A stretch of DNA of 64,000 nucleotides. Origin: Allobranchiibius huperziae. Lineage in GTDB: Bacteria; Actinomycetota; Actinomycetes; Actinomycetales; Dermatophilaceae. The position numbers and the translations under genes were made by a program. The stretch spans positions 2,372,929 through 2,436,928 of the forward strand of contig NZ_JACCFW010000001.1 of NCBI RefSeq assembly GCF_013410455.1, in the 5' to 3' direction. The notes under the pieces are model-generated. The model worked only from the letters and a program-made list of their open reading frames with translations. It was not told the origin of the DNA and did no database searches. This document shows, in pieces, positions 54,770 to 63,513 of this stretch. Every line of letters begins with the position of its first letter. The first letter of the stretch is position 1.

Positions 54770-55948
54770 TCACCCGCGCCGGTAGAGCGCCGTGTCGAGG
54801 TAGGGCTCGCGGCACCCTGCGATCACGTTCAGCAGGTCGCGCTCATCCGTCCGCAGTCGGGCTCCGCGCTGTCCGTGCGCGATCCGGGCCTGCAGCAGCG
54901 CGAGCTCGCTGCCGGCGTCCTGCAACTGGCGCATCTGATGCTCGCCGAGCCGACCGTAGTGCGCGCCCGCCCAGGCCCGGGCGTACCGGCGTTCCGGGAT
55001 CGAGGCGAGCATCGCCACCTCGGGCAGGGTGAGGTCACCGGTCTCGACATAGTGGCGCAGGTGCCGGTCGATCAGCGCCGCCTCCCGCCGCCGGGCGGTC
55101 ACCACGATCGCGACGAACGCCGCGAAGAGCGGCAGCTGCAGCAGGAGGTAGGTCCACACCGACCCGTGGATCGCGAGGACGGCGCCGGCGTTCCAGCCCG
55201 CGTGCAGCAACACCGCGCAACACCAGCCGATGATCGGCGCCGCGATGCGCACCAGCCATCGGCCCGACGTCGCGGACAGACCGATGCCGATGCCCACACA
55301 CAGAGAGAAGAGGGGGTGGGCGAACGGGCTCATGACCACGCGCACCAGGAAGGTCGCGAAGAGCCCGTGCCGACCGGCGGTGGAGTAACCCTGGGCCAGG
55401 TAGAAGACGTCCTCGACCGCGGCGAAGCCGGCTGCCGTCATCCCGGCATAGACCATCCCGTCGACGACACCGTCGATCTCCCGGCGCCAGAGCAGCAGGA
55501 TCAGCAGAGGCGCCAGACCCTTCAGACTCTCCTCGACGACCGGCGCGACCGTGACGTCGAGGAGGCTGTCACCGGGCCTGACCCCGACGAGCGTGCCCCC
55601 GAACTGATTGAGGGTGAGCGCCCCGAGGGTCGCCACGCAGGCGCCCCAGGCGAAGACCATGACGAGCAGCTGGGGCGGCTCCCGCTCGAACCGGTCCAAC
55701 CAGAGCAGCACCGGCACGATGATGCCGAGTACGACCAGCGACAGCATGATCCCCAGCACCGTGGCCGTCACGCCGGACTGCGCCCGGACGATCTTCAGGA
55801 CCGAGTAGCCGCACGCGCCGAAGAACACGGCGAGCAGGGCGACCGCCAGCCAGTGCCGCAGGATCGGCCGGTGCAGCAGCAGGGCAGGTCGGTACGACGG
55901 ACGCTTCTGACCCGGGACCGGCGCACCCCGGGGCGCCTCGGTGCTCAC
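54770..55948 (-). CDS. PrsW family intramembrane metalloprotease
   Basis: 392 residues from GTG (VSTEAPRGAPVPG). About eight membrane helices. VVEESLKGLAPLL holds the EExxK motif, FAHPLFSLCVG and LLHAGWNAGAV provide the other family histidines. The roughly 110-residue cytoplasmic C-terminus is helical. PrsW proteases cut anti-sigma factors such as RsiW; none is nearby. Divergent from orn. Confidence 0.92.
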   Translation of the reverse strand: MSTEAPRGAPVPGQKRPSYRPALLLHRPILRHWLAVALLAVFFGACGYSVLKIVRAQSGVTATVLGIMLSLVVLGIIVPVLLWLDRFEREPPQLLVMVFAWGACVATLGALTLNQFGGTLVGVRPGDSLLDVTVAPVVEESLKGLAPLLILLLWRREIDGVVDGMVYAGMTAAGFAAVEDVFYLAQGYSTAGRHGLFATFLVRVVMSPFAHPLFSLCVGIGIGLSATSGRWLVRIAAPIIGWCCAVLLHAGWNAGAVLAIHGSVWTYLLLQLPLFAAFVAIVVTARRREAALIDRHLRHYVETGDLTLPEVAMLASIPERRYARAWAGAHYGRLGEHQMRQLQDAGSELALLQARIAHGQRGARLRTDERDLLNVIAGCREPYLDTALYRRG

Positions 55949-56012
55949 ACCACAAAGATAAGACGAGCACGGCGTGAATCGACTGACGGACCCGGCCCCT
56001 AGGGTGGCGGTT

Positions 56013-56627
56013 GTGAGCGATGACAAAGCACGCACGGATCGCATCGTGTGGATCGACTGCGAGATGACCGGACTGTCCCTGGAGCACGACGCCCTCATCG
56101 AGGTCGCCGCCCTGGTCACCGATTTCGATCTCAACCAGCTCGGCGACGGTGTCGACGTCGTCGTCAAGCCGCCGGCGGACGCCCTGGAGCAGATGAACGA
56201 CTTCGTGCGCGACATGCACACCAGCAGCGGTCTGCTGGAGGAGCTGTCCGGCGGGATGTCCATGCAGGACGCGCAGGAGCAGGTGATGGCCTACATCACC
56301 GAACACGCCCCGGAGGAGCGCCGCTGGCCGCTCGGCGGAAACACGGTGAGCACCGACCGGGGGTTCCTGGCCCGCGACATGCCCGCGCTCGAGGCACACC
56401 TGCACTACCGGATCATCGACGTGTCCTCGATCAAGGAGCTGTCACGCCGCTGGTTCCCCAAGGCCTACTACGCGGCCCCGGCCAAGCACGGCGGGCACCG
56501 TGCGCTGGCCGACATCCGCGAGTCCATCGACGAGCTGCGCTACTGGCGTCAGGCCGTGTTCGTGCCACCACCCGGCCCCGACACCAAGGCCGCTCGCGCT
56601 CTCGCGGAGCCGCTGGAAGCTCACTGA
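56013..56627 (+). CDS. orn: Oligoribonuclease
   Basis: 204 residues from GTG. DEDDh exonuclease: WIDCEMTGL (Asp, Glu), GGNTVSTDRGFL (Asp) and HRALADIRESI (His, Asp). It finishes RNA decay by cleaving diribonucleotides and pGpG, complementing PNPase. AGGGTGG precedes the GTG. A tRNA-His gene follows after about 100 bp. Confidence 0.97.
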   Translation: MSDDKARTDRIVWIDCEMTGLSLEHDALIEVAALVTDFDLNQLGDGVDVVVKPPADALEQMNDFVRDMHTSSGLLEELSGGMSMQDAQEQVMAYITEHAPEERRWPLGGNTVSTDRGFLARDMPALEAHLHYRIIDVSSIKELSRRWFPKAYYAAPAKHGGHRALADIRESIDELRYWRQAVFVPPPGPDTKAARALAEPLEAH

Positions 56628-56723
56628 GCGCACTGCCGGGGCGGTCGGAAGCACGGTCGTCCGGCAGGTATGATCGTCCGCGCTGCCTTCGCCCGGATCC
56701 GTCCAGGCACCCGGCGGCGCCAT

Positions 56724-56800
56724 GGTGGGTGTAGCTCAGCTGGTAGAGCACCGCGTTGTGGTCGCGGTGGTCGCGGGTTCAAGTCCCGTCACTCACCCCA
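56724..56800 (+). tRNA. tRNA-His (anticodon GTG), G-1 and CCA encoded
   Basis: The acceptor is GTGGGTG/CACTCAC with discriminator C paired to an encoded G-1. Anticodon stem CCGCG/CGCGG with loop TTGTGGT. CCA is encoded (56798-56800). A TATGAT at 56669-56674 may be its -10. Confidence 0.95.
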
Positions 56801-56805
56801 CGAAG

Positions 56806-56844
56806 CGCCCTGGCATCACGATGAGGTGATGCCAGGGCGTCTTT
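56806..56844. terminator. Intrinsic terminator after tRNA-His
   Basis: A perfect 14-bp stem CGCCCTGGCATCAC with its complement around GATGAG, then TCTTT. It can also serve the small membrane protein gene on the other strand. Confidence 0.92.
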
Positions 56845-56863
56845 CATGTGCCGACGGCGTGGG

Positions 56864-57019
56864 TCAGGTCCTGGACTTACCGCGCAACCAGCCCCAGATG
56901 CCGGTGGCGACGAAGAGGATCAGGCCGATGAGGGCCAGCCACAGAAGTCCCTTGATCACGAACCCGAGGACCACGAGCACCAGCCAGATCACCAACAGGG
57001 CAGCGACGATTCCGATCAT
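56864..57019 (-). CDS. Small hydrophobic protein
   Basis: 51 residues. Start MIGIVAALLVIWLVLVVLG, a second hydrophobic run LLWLALIGLILFVATGIWGW, and a basic tail LRGKSRT; it is two membrane helices with little else. Small hydrophobic proteins of this form recur in actinobacteria and have no known role. AGGATGGATCC precedes the ATG. It is transcribed toward the tRNA-His terminator. Confidence 0.7.
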   Translation of the reverse strand: MIGIVAALLVIWLVLVVLGFVIKGLLWLALIGLILFVATGIWGWLRGKSRT

Positions 57020-57136
57020 GGATCCATCCTGCTCCACGTCCGCGCGAGCCTGAGTGCGACGCGCGTGAGCGCTTCGAATCAGGCAGTCGCGGGTGCGCTG
57101 GGCAGCTTCTCGCGCACCCTGCCGTCGCGTACGCCG

Positions 57137-58909
57137 TCAGCGCTGGTGGGTGGCGTACCACTCCTCGCGCCGGTGGGTGCGTTCGGCGTCGACGATCGCC
57201 CGCGACGCGCTCTCGCGCGCGTCGACGTCCTCCGGGCGCTGCGGAAGTTCGTGGTCCTCCGCGACGTGCGAACCGTCGGCCGGCAGCGGGGCGGGCGCCT
57301 TCTGAGCGGCAGCAGCCCTGGCGTCGTCGGCGTCCCGGACGCTTGCCTCGAACTCGGCACGTCGGGCGCTGCGCTCGGCCTCGACCTCGTCGCGCGCCCG
57401 CGAGCTGCGCGGGGCGAACTGGGCGCGGACCGCCTCGACCGCCTCCCAGCGCTTGCTCCGCGGCAGCGCCTCTTCGGACGCCTTCAGCTGCTCCTGGCGC
57501 TTCTTCTCCTGCGCAGCGCGCTTCTTCGCCGCCTTCGCCTCGACGGCCGCGAGCCGGTCGCGTACGACGCGCTCCCGGTGCGCCTTGGCCACGGCTACCG
57601 CCGACCGCTCGCTGCGTGCCTTCTCGATCTGCTCGCGCTGCTGCGCGGGGTCACCGAATGTGGGGGTCATCACTGCCTGCTTCCGTGCGCTGGGTGCATT
57701 GTCGTCCCGGTCGAGCCGGACGTCGCCGACCTCGTGACGGGTGTCGGTCACACTCTCATCCTTCGTGACCCGCATCGTGCGCACATCGGGCCCGTACGGG
57801 TTCTTGCCCTCCCTGGACTCGGCCTGATCCAGCACGAACCGCTCGACGGCCTCGGAGCCGGGGCTCTCGGTCTCGCGCTCGGCCTCCGCACGCAGCCCGT
57901 ACGCCTGCTCGACCAGGGCGAGCTGCTTGTCGGACTTCTTCTCCAGGCCGCTCTCGTCGCGAGCGGGCAGCAGGATCATCTCCTCGGCCGGCATACCCGA
58001 CCGCAGCTGACGGGTGCGGATCAGTTCGGCGTCCAGCTCGGCGCCGAAGAGCATCGCCAGGTTGGTGATCCAGAGCCACAGCAGGAACATGATCGCGCCG
58101 GCAAAGATGCCGTAGGTCTTGGTGTAGCTGGACCCGTTGGTCAGCGTGAAGTAGGTCAGCAGGACGACCGAGCCGATCACCCAGACCACGAAGGCCACGA
58201 GCGCTCCCCAGCTGAGCAGCATTCGCTTGGTCTTGCGCACGTTCGGGGTGGCCCAATAGAGCAGCGAGATCAGGAAGACGACGATGAGGACCACGAACGG
58301 CCACTTCGCGATGTCCCAGATCGTGACCGCCTGGCTCGGGATGCCGACCTCGGAGGCGATCGAGGTCGCCACTTTGCCGGTCGTCGTCAGCGCGAACATC
58401 AGGATCATGATCAGGACGATGTCGATGACCGTGACCAGCAGCTGCACCGGTCGCAGCCGGATGAACGGGCGACCCTCGCCGATGTCGTAGATCTGGTTGA
58501 GCGCGCGACCGAAGGCCCCGACGTATCCCGACGCCGACCAGATGGCGCCGCCGATGCCGACGACCAACGCGATGATGCCGCCGCCGGCGGTGTTGATGTT
58601 GTTGATGAAATCGGTGACCGTCTGCAGGTCCTTCGGCTGCTTGCCCGCGATCGACGCCAGGATCTTCACCAGGCTGGTCGTGGTCTTCTTGCCGTTGCCG
58701 AAGACGTCGATCAGCGACAGCAGCGCGATCAGGCCGGGGAAGATCGACTGCATGGCGTAGTAGGTCAGCGCCGCTGCCTTGTCCGTGCAATCGTCCTGGG
58801 AGAACCGTGCGCGGGCACGCTTGAACGCCACCGACCAGGACGGCTTCTCCGGGGTCAGCGGCACCTCGTACTGAGGTCGTTCGACGGGCAGGTCCGGTAT
58901 GACAGTCAT
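57137..58909 (-). CDS. YihY/UPF0761 (BrkB-like) membrane protein with long charged tail
   Basis: 590 residues. The first about 300 are the YihY domain: DKAAALTYYAMQSIFPGLIAL, IWSASGYVGAFGRALNQIYD, then helices to ITNLAMLFGAELDAELIR. After this come about 280 residues rich in Ala, Arg, Glu and Lys with coiled-coil character (KAAKKRAAQEKKRQEQLK), absent in typical members of about 300 residues. Function of the family is unproven despite the ribonuclease BN name once given. Single gene with its own promoter. Confidence 0.92.
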   Translation of the reverse strand: MTVIPDLPVERPQYEVPLTPEKPSWSVAFKRARARFSQDDCTDKAAALTYYAMQSIFPGLIALLSLIDVFGNGKKTTTSLVKILASIAGKQPKDLQTVTDFINNINTAGGGIIALVVGIGGAIWSASGYVGAFGRALNQIYDIGEGRPFIRLRPVQLLVTVIDIVLIMILMFALTTTGKVATSIASEVGIPSQAVTIWDIAKWPFVVLIVVFLISLLYWATPNVRKTKRMLLSWGALVAFVVWVIGSVVLLTYFTLTNGSSYTKTYGIFAGAIMFLLWLWITNLAMLFGAELDAELIRTRQLRSGMPAEEMILLPARDESGLEKKSDKQLALVEQAYGLRAEAERETESPGSEAVERFVLDQAESREGKNPYGPDVRTMRVTKDESVTDTRHEVGDVRLDRDDNAPSARKQAVMTPTFGDPAQQREQIEKARSERSAVAVAKAHRERVVRDRLAAVEAKAAKKRAAQEKKRQEQLKASEEALPRSKRWEAVEAVRAQFAPRSSRARDEVEAERSARRAEFEASVRDADDARAAAAQKAPAPLPADGSHVAEDHELPQRPEDVDARESASRAIVDAERTHRREEWYATHQR

Positions 58910-59016
58910 CGCGTCGGTCCTTCGAGTCGGTGCGTGCAGCGCTGTTGGAAACCTACCCGCCCGGCCGCCGGATGCGTCTCACCCGAATCGATTTCGCGAC
59001 CGCAGAACGCCCCTGA

Positions 59017-59022
59017 TACAGT
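59017..59022 (+). promoter_or_regulatory. Putative -10 (TACAGT) of tRNA-Lys
   Basis: TACAGT ends 21 nt before the first tRNA base. No clear -35. Confidence 0.4.
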
Positions 59023-59043
59023 CTGCGAGGCCTTGCGGTCCTC

Positions 59044-59119
<76 letters not shown>

Positions 59120-59128
59120 CCTTGCAGT

Positions 59129-59170
59129 ACGACTGATGCCCGGCAGCATGTGCTGCCGGGCATCAGTCGT
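59129..59170. terminator. Perfect 20-bp hairpin after tRNA-Lys
   Basis: Arms ACGACTGATGCCCGGCAGCA and its exact complement close a TG loop, then TCCT. It lies between the tRNA and the convergent phytase-like gene and should stop both. Confidence 0.9.
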
Positions 59171-59181
59171 TCCTAGCGGCC

Positions 59182-60567
59182 TCAGCCGACGTACGCCGCC
59201 GGCACCTTGCTCAGGTCGACGCGCAGCAGCTGGCCGGTGTCCTGCGTGCCGTCGGGCAGCAGCTTCGCGTGCAGCTGGAACGGCGGCGTGTCGTTCGACA
59301 GTCCGTCGATGCCGAAGTCGCTGTCGTTGGAGATGACCACCTGACGACCGTGGTTCAACACGGCCACGCCCTCGATCTTGTCGTGGCCGAAGAAGCCGCC
59401 CTTGGGATCGATCGCCGTCACGAGGCCGGCGACATCGAGGAAGAGGCTCGCGGTGACGGGGCGGATGTGCGCCTCCTCCAGCAGCGACGCGGAATCCGCC
59501 GTGTCGGCCTTGCCGACCAGGCCCTCGATGGTCTTGCCGCCGACCAGCAGGCCGCCGGCCGAGTCGTCGTACCGCGCCCCCGGCACCGCGGCGAACTTGC
59601 CGACGTCGGTGGCGCCACGCAGGTCGACCTTGTAGAGCTTCTTGTTCGCGCCGGGCTCCATCTTCCCGTCGCGCTCGTCGACCAGGAAGGTGTGGTCGTC
59701 GATCGCGCTGATCTCGCTGACGGCAGTGGTCGGCCCTGCCGTGTTATGCAGCAGGTAGAGGTATTCAGCGGTCCGCCGGGTCCGCAGATCGATCGTGACG
59801 ATGCGCACCGGCGTGACGTTCTTGGACTTGGGACCGTCGGGGGCGTTCAGCCCGGCCTGCATGATCCCCACCAGGGTCCTCCCGTCCGGGGTGACCGTGA
59901 GCCCCTCCATCCCCTTGTTGGGCTCACGCTCGCGCAACTCGACCGGCAGGGAGCCGTCGAACGGGCTGAGCCGTTCCAGCTGGCGACCGTCCCGGGAGAA
60001 GTGCGTGACGAACGGGCCGTACTCGTCCGAGACCCAGAAGCTGCCGTCTCGCATCGCGACGAGCCCCTCGGGGTCGTAGCCGTAGGGGCTCGGCGCGAGC
60101 ACCTTGCCGTTCAGGTCGGTGATCGTCTCGCCGGTGCTCCCGGCGAGGCTGACCCGGCCGTTGTACGGCGTGCCGTCCGCGGCCCGCAGCGGAATCGACT
60201 GGAGCAGCTTGGCTTTTCCGCCCACCAGACGGAACTTGCCGATGGCCGGGGTGAAGTCCGGCAGCGGCTCCACCTTGGTGCCGTTCGGGCCGTCGGCGTT
60301 GGGGCCGCGGTCGGTCAGACCGTAGAAGACGGTGGAGGAGCCGGGCTGCGCGGTGAACGACGACCCGTAACCGGCCCCGTCGATGCGGACACCGCCCACG
60401 GTGCCCAGCGACGGGACCTGCTCGGTGAACAGCTGCACCGCCGCGCGCGGATCAGTGGGCTTGTGCGGTGCTGGGTGGGCGAGGGCCGGGGTCGCGGTGA
60501 CGGCGAGCGCGCCGACCGACACGACGGCCGCGCAGACTGCGGCGGTTCTGCTCATGCGAGGGGTCAT
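59182..60567 (-). CDS. Secreted esterase-like (phytase superfamily) protein
   Basis: 461 residues. An N-terminal signal peptide (about 30 residues, ending ATPALAHP) directs export. The mature part is a beta-propeller of the 'esterase-like activity of phytase' family: FYGLTDRGPNADGP, YGYDPEGLVAMRDGSFWVSDEYGP, EPNKGMEGLTVTPDGRTL. Role in phosphate release or esterase activity is inferred. AGGAGG precedes the ATG. Confidence 0.9.
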   Translation of the reverse strand: MTPRMSRTAAVCAAVVSVGALAVTATPALAHPAPHKPTDPRAAVQLFTEQVPSLGTVGGVRIDGAGYGSSFTAQPGSSTVFYGLTDRGPNADGPNGTKVEPLPDFTPAIGKFRLVGGKAKLLQSIPLRAADGTPYNGRVSLAGSTGETITDLNGKVLAPSPYGYDPEGLVAMRDGSFWVSDEYGPFVTHFSRDGRQLERLSPFDGSLPVELREREPNKGMEGLTVTPDGRTLVGIMQAGLNAPDGPKSKNVTPVRIVTIDLRTRRTAEYLYLLHNTAGPTTAVSEISAIDDHTFLVDERDGKMEPGANKKLYKVDLRGATDVGKFAAVPGARYDDSAGGLLVGGKTIEGLVGKADTADSASLLEEAHIRPVTASLFLDVAGLVTAIDPKGGFFGHDKIEGVAVLNHGRQVVISNDSDFGIDGLSNDTPPFQLHAKLLPDGTQDTGQLLRVDLSKVPAAYVG

Positions 60568-60680
60568 CGAGGGTCCTCCTGGGGCGGGCGATCCCGACCG
60601 GACGCCGGGGGCTGCACGCACCCCACCCCCCGAAGCTGTCCGGGAGGTGACGAGCGGGAGTGATCCGGATGAACGACGGA

Positions 60681-61028
60681 TCAGAGGTAGAGGCCGGTGC
60701 CGCCCTCGTCGGTCTCGTCCTGGGCGATGGCGTGCAGGTCGCGCTCACGCAGCAGGATGTAGTCGCGTCCGGACAGTTCGACCTCAGCGCGCTCCTCGGG
60801 GTCGAAGAGCACCCGGTCGCCGACCTGCGCCTGCCGCACGTGCTGGCCCGTGGCCATCACCAGCCCCCACACCAGTCGCCGGCCGACGCTCGCGGTCGCG
60901 GGGATGACGATCCCGCCGCCGGAACGTCGTTCTCCCGCCTCCCCCTCGGTGGAGACGAGCAGCCGGTCGTGCAGCATCCGGATCGGCAGGCGACCCGGTT
61001 GCGGCGCGGGCTGGCCGCCGTTCGACAA
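60681..61028 (-). CDS. GroES-like (Cpn10 family) protein
   Basis: 115 residues. MLHDRLLVSTEGEAGERRSG, GGGIVIPATASVGRRL and GDRVLFDPEERAEVEL match the single-copy GroES-like proteins of actinobacteria, distinct from the groESL GroES. It lacks a GroEL neighbour. It is 2 bp downstream of the DUF3618 gene and starts at TTG; an internal ATG (MLHDR) is an alternative. The partner chaperonin, if any, is unknown. Confidence 0.88.
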   Translation of the reverse strand: MSNGGQPAPQPGRLPIRMLHDRLLVSTEGEAGERRSGGGIVIPATASVGRRLVWGLVMATGQHVRQAQVGDRVLFDPEERAEVELSGRDYILLRERDLHAIAQDETDEGGTGLYL

Positions 61029-61030
61029 CG

Positions 61031-61309
61031 TCAGGAACGGGCCCGGCGCAGCAGACCGAGCAGGAGAGACACGGCGCCGATGCCACCGACCGCGTACCCG
61101 ATCTTGTCGGTCTCCAGCTCACCGGTCGGGGTGCGGGTCAGGTCGTTGACCTTCAGCTTCGCGCCCTCGGCACCGCGCCGCGCGATCTCCTTGGGCTGCG
61201 CGCGGAAGGCGAGCTCGTCGATGGTGCTGGCCAGACGCTCACGGCTGGCGGCGAGGTCGGCCTCGATGTCCTTGGCGGTCGGCGCTGCGGGCTTGGACTT
61301 GTCGGCCAT
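61031..61309 (-). CDS. DUF3618 family protein
   Basis: 92 residues. ADLAASRERLASTIDELAFRAQPKEI is the DUF3618 helical core, and the C-terminus ends in one membrane helix (GYAVGGIGAVSLLLGLLRR), so it is a tail-anchored small protein. GAGGAGATT precedes the ATG. It shares an operon with the GroES-like gene and is divergent from bcp. Confidence 0.92.
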   Translation of the reverse strand: MADKSKPAAPTAKDIEADLAASRERLASTIDELAFRAQPKEIARRGAEGAKLKVNDLTRTPTGELETDKIGYAVGGIGAVSLLLGLLRRARS

Positions 61310-61418
61310 GGAATCTCCTCGAGAGGGGCGGGGTGGGTCGCACTGAGCTGCATCGACCGGCGTTCGGACTCAGCTGAGACGATAACGCACCTGCAACCCG
61401 ACGATCTGGGAGTACAAC

Positions 61419-61886
61419 GTGACACGACTCGAGACCGGCGACACCGCACCGGCGTTCACCCTCACCTCGCACACCGGGGAGCAGGTCTCCCTCTCCGACT
61501 ACGCCGGCCGGCACCTGGTGATCTTCTTCTATCCCGCGGCCATGACGCCCGGCTGCACCACCGAGGCCTGCGACTTCCGCGACTCGCTGGAGCCGCTGCG
61601 GGCGGCCGGGTACGACGTGCTGGGCATCTCCCCCGACGGCCCGGACAAGCTGGTGAAGTTCGCCGAGAAGGAGTCGCTGACCTACCCGCTGCTCGCCGAC
61701 CCCGACAAGGGCGTGCTCGAGGCGTACGGCGCGTGGGGTGAGAAGAAGCTCTACGGCAAGACCGTCGTCGGCGTGATCCGCTCGACCTTCGTGGTCGACC
61801 CCGACGGCAGGATCGCCCTGGCGAAGTACAACGTGCGGGCCACCGGGCACGTCGCATCGCTGCGGAAGGCACTGCAACTCGCCTGA
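61419..61886 (+). CDS. bcp: Thioredoxin-dependent peroxiredoxin, BCP/PrxQ type
   Basis: 155 residues from GTG with GGGAG upstream. The peroxidatic Cys is in TPGCTTEACDFRD and the resolving Cys five residues later (Cys-x4-Cys), the PrxQ pattern. It reduces hydrogen peroxide and organic peroxides. It is divergent from the DUF3618 gene and is followed by tRNA-Leu, an arrangement seen in other actinobacteria. Confidence 0.96.
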   Translation: MTRLETGDTAPAFTLTSHTGEQVSLSDYAGRHLVIFFYPAAMTPGCTTEACDFRDSLEPLRAAGYDVLGISPDGPDKLVKFAEKESLTYPLLADPDKGVLEAYGAWGEKKLYGKTVVGVIRSTFVVDPDGRIALAKYNVRATGHVASLRKALQLA

Positions 61887-61914
61887 GCATCGCCGCGCCT
61901 TACGATGATCCGGC

Positions 61915-61996
61915 GCGCGAGTGGCGGAACTGGCAGACGCGCCAGGTTTAGGTCCTGGTGCCTTCGGGTGTGCGGGTTCGAGTCCCGCCTCGCGCA
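61915..61996 (+). tRNA. tRNA-Leu (anticodon TAG)
   Basis: 82 nt class II tRNA. Acceptor GCGCGAG/CTCGCGC, anticodon stem GCCAGG/CCTGGT with loop TTTAGGT, variable arm TGCCTTCGGGTG. CCA not encoded. A TACGAT at 61901-61906 may be its -10. Confidence 0.95.
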
Positions 61997-62052
61997 CGTC
62001 GACCATCGCCCCGGGCGTCGGGTGGGCACGAGTTCGGGGCGGGTCCCACTGC

Positions 62053-62120
62053 ACGCTGACGGTGTTCGCGTTCGTTGACGGTGTTCGAACGCCGTCAATG
62101 GTCATGAACGCCGTCAGCGT
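62053..62120. repeat. Nested inverted repeat after tRNA-Leu
   Basis: Outer arms ACGCTGACGGTGTTC and GAACGCCGTCAGCGT pair with one mismatch. Inside is a second palindrome TTGACGGTGTTC/GAACGCCGTCAA. The motif GACGGYGTTC therefore appears four times, twice in each direction. It lies between tRNA-Leu and a convergent hydrolase gene and may act as a terminator. Confidence 0.8.
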
Positions 62121-62154
62121 CACGCTGCGGGTCTCTGCCCGGGCTGGGTGGGCA

Positions 62155-63027
62155 TCAGACCGGCGACGCCACGAGCTCGTGGAGCATCTGCGCGATGCTG
62201 CCGATGACCACCGACAGATGGCCCTCGCCGTGCAGCAGGTGCGCGCGGACGCCGGGAAGGTGCCCCGCCAGCCATTCACCGTGCGCGAACGGCACCATCA
62301 GGTCCTCGCTGCCCTGCCACAGGGAGGTCGGCACCCGCACCTGCGCGAGGTCGAACCCCCACGGCCGCACTAACGCCAGGTCGTCGTCGAGCCAGCCGTC
62401 GCCACTGACCCGCAGACCGTCGCGGAAACCGGCGGCCAGGTCGTCGCCGAACTCCTCGCTCAGCACTGCGCGGTCGACCTGCGGGAGCAGCGAGGACATG
62501 CTCTCGATGATGTTCTGCGGGGTCGCGTCCGCCAGCTCACGCACCGACGTCTCCATCACCTCGCGCCATTTGGCCTCGCCGGCCCGCGTTGCGTCGAACT
62601 CCTCGACGTTGTCCTCGCCCATCCCGGCCAGGAAGTCCAGACCGGCCGCGTCGTACGGCGCGACACCGGCCATCACGAGCACACCGCCGAACCGCTCCGG
62701 CGCGAGCGCCCCGCACGCCAGCGCGTGCGGTCCGCCGCCCGACCACCCGGCGGTGACACACCGCGCCACCCCGAGGTGGTCGAGGATCGCGATCATGTCG
62801 GGCACGACCGCGGCCACGTCGCGGCCGGGGTTACGGGTCGAATCGCCATACCCCGCACGGGCGTACGTGACGGTGCGCAGACCCAGATCCGCGGCCGCAC
62901 GGACCAGGAAGCCGAACGCCGGCACCGAGCCCGGAGTACCGTGATGGAAGAGCAGCACCGGCGCGTCGTCGGGTCCGTCGACGCGTACGTCGAGGCGTCG
63001 GCCGTCCGGCAGGTCGATCAGGGTCAT
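62155..63027 (-). CDS. Alpha/beta hydrolase
   Basis: 290 residues. Oxyanion motif FHHGTPGS, nucleophile in TAGWSGGGPHA, aspartate in WQGSEDLMVP and histidine in LHGEGHLS. The substrate is unknown. The protein is cytoplasmic. It starts only 4 bp after the VOC gene stop and is probably co-transcribed with it. Confidence 0.88.
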   Translation of the reverse strand: MTLIDLPDGRRLDVRVDGPDDAPVLLFHHGTPGSVPAFGFLVRAAADLGLRTVTYARAGYGDSTRNPGRDVAAVVPDMIAILDHLGVARCVTAGWSGGGPHALACGALAPERFGGVLVMAGVAPYDAAGLDFLAGMGEDNVEEFDATRAGEAKWREVMETSVRELADATPQNIIESMSSLLPQVDRAVLSEEFGDDLAAGFRDGLRVSGDGWLDDDLALVRPWGFDLAQVRVPTSLWQGSEDLMVPFAHGEWLAGHLPGVRAHLLHGEGHLSVVIGSIAQMLHELVASPV

Positions 63028-63031
63028 CGCG

Positions 63032-63436
63032 TCACTCTCTCGAGGAGAGCACGCAGAATTCGTTGCCCTCGGGGTCGGCCAGCACGGCCCAGGTGACCTC
63101 AGTGTCGTCCTGGCCGACGTCGACCCTGGTGGCGCCCCGATCCAACAGCGCCTGGATCTCGGCGTCCCGGTCCTGGGTGGTGTGCGGCGCGAGGTCGATG
63201 TGCAGGCGGTTCTTGACCGTCTTGCGCTCCGGCACCTGCACGAAGACCAGCCCGGGACCCACCTGCAGCCACTCCTGCACGGACGCCGGGGTGGTCGTCA
63301 TCGCGTGCGGCGGGACGATCACGGCCTCCTCCGGCGACTCGTAGGCCAACTCCCAGTCCAGCGTCTGCGCCCACCATCGGGCCTGGGCCGCCAGGTCGTG
63401 ACAGTCGACGACCACGGTGCACCAGCGCATCGCCAT
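63032..63436 (-). CDS. VOC superfamily (glyoxalase-like) protein
   Basis: 134 residues, two beta-alpha-beta-beta-beta units of the Glyoxalase_6 type: MRWCTVVVDCHDLAAQARWW and NRLHIDLAP, then DPEGNEFCVLSS. The metal site is typical of uncharacterised VOC proteins and does not show function. Start MAMRWCTVV; an internal ATG two codons later is possible. In an operon with the hydrolase. Confidence 0.85.
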   Translation of the reverse strand: MAMRWCTVVVDCHDLAAQARWWAQTLDWELAYESPEEAVIVPPHAMTTTPASVQEWLQVGPGLVFVQVPERKTVKNRLHIDLAPHTTQDRDAEIQALLDRGATRVDVGQDDTEVTWAVLADPEGNEFCVLSSRE

Positions 63437-63501
63437 GGCGGTAAGACTCCCGTCGCGACGGCGCCCGCGCAAGGCCGCGCGCCGTACGCCGGCATCTCGC
63501 C

Positions 63502-63507
63502 TAGTCT
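63502..63507 (+). promoter_or_regulatory. -10 element (TAGTCT) of a probable leaderless GNAT transcript
   Basis: TAGTCT ends 6 nt before the ATG and no Shine-Dalgarno is present. Confidence 0.45.
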
Positions 63508-63513
63508 CCCCGG

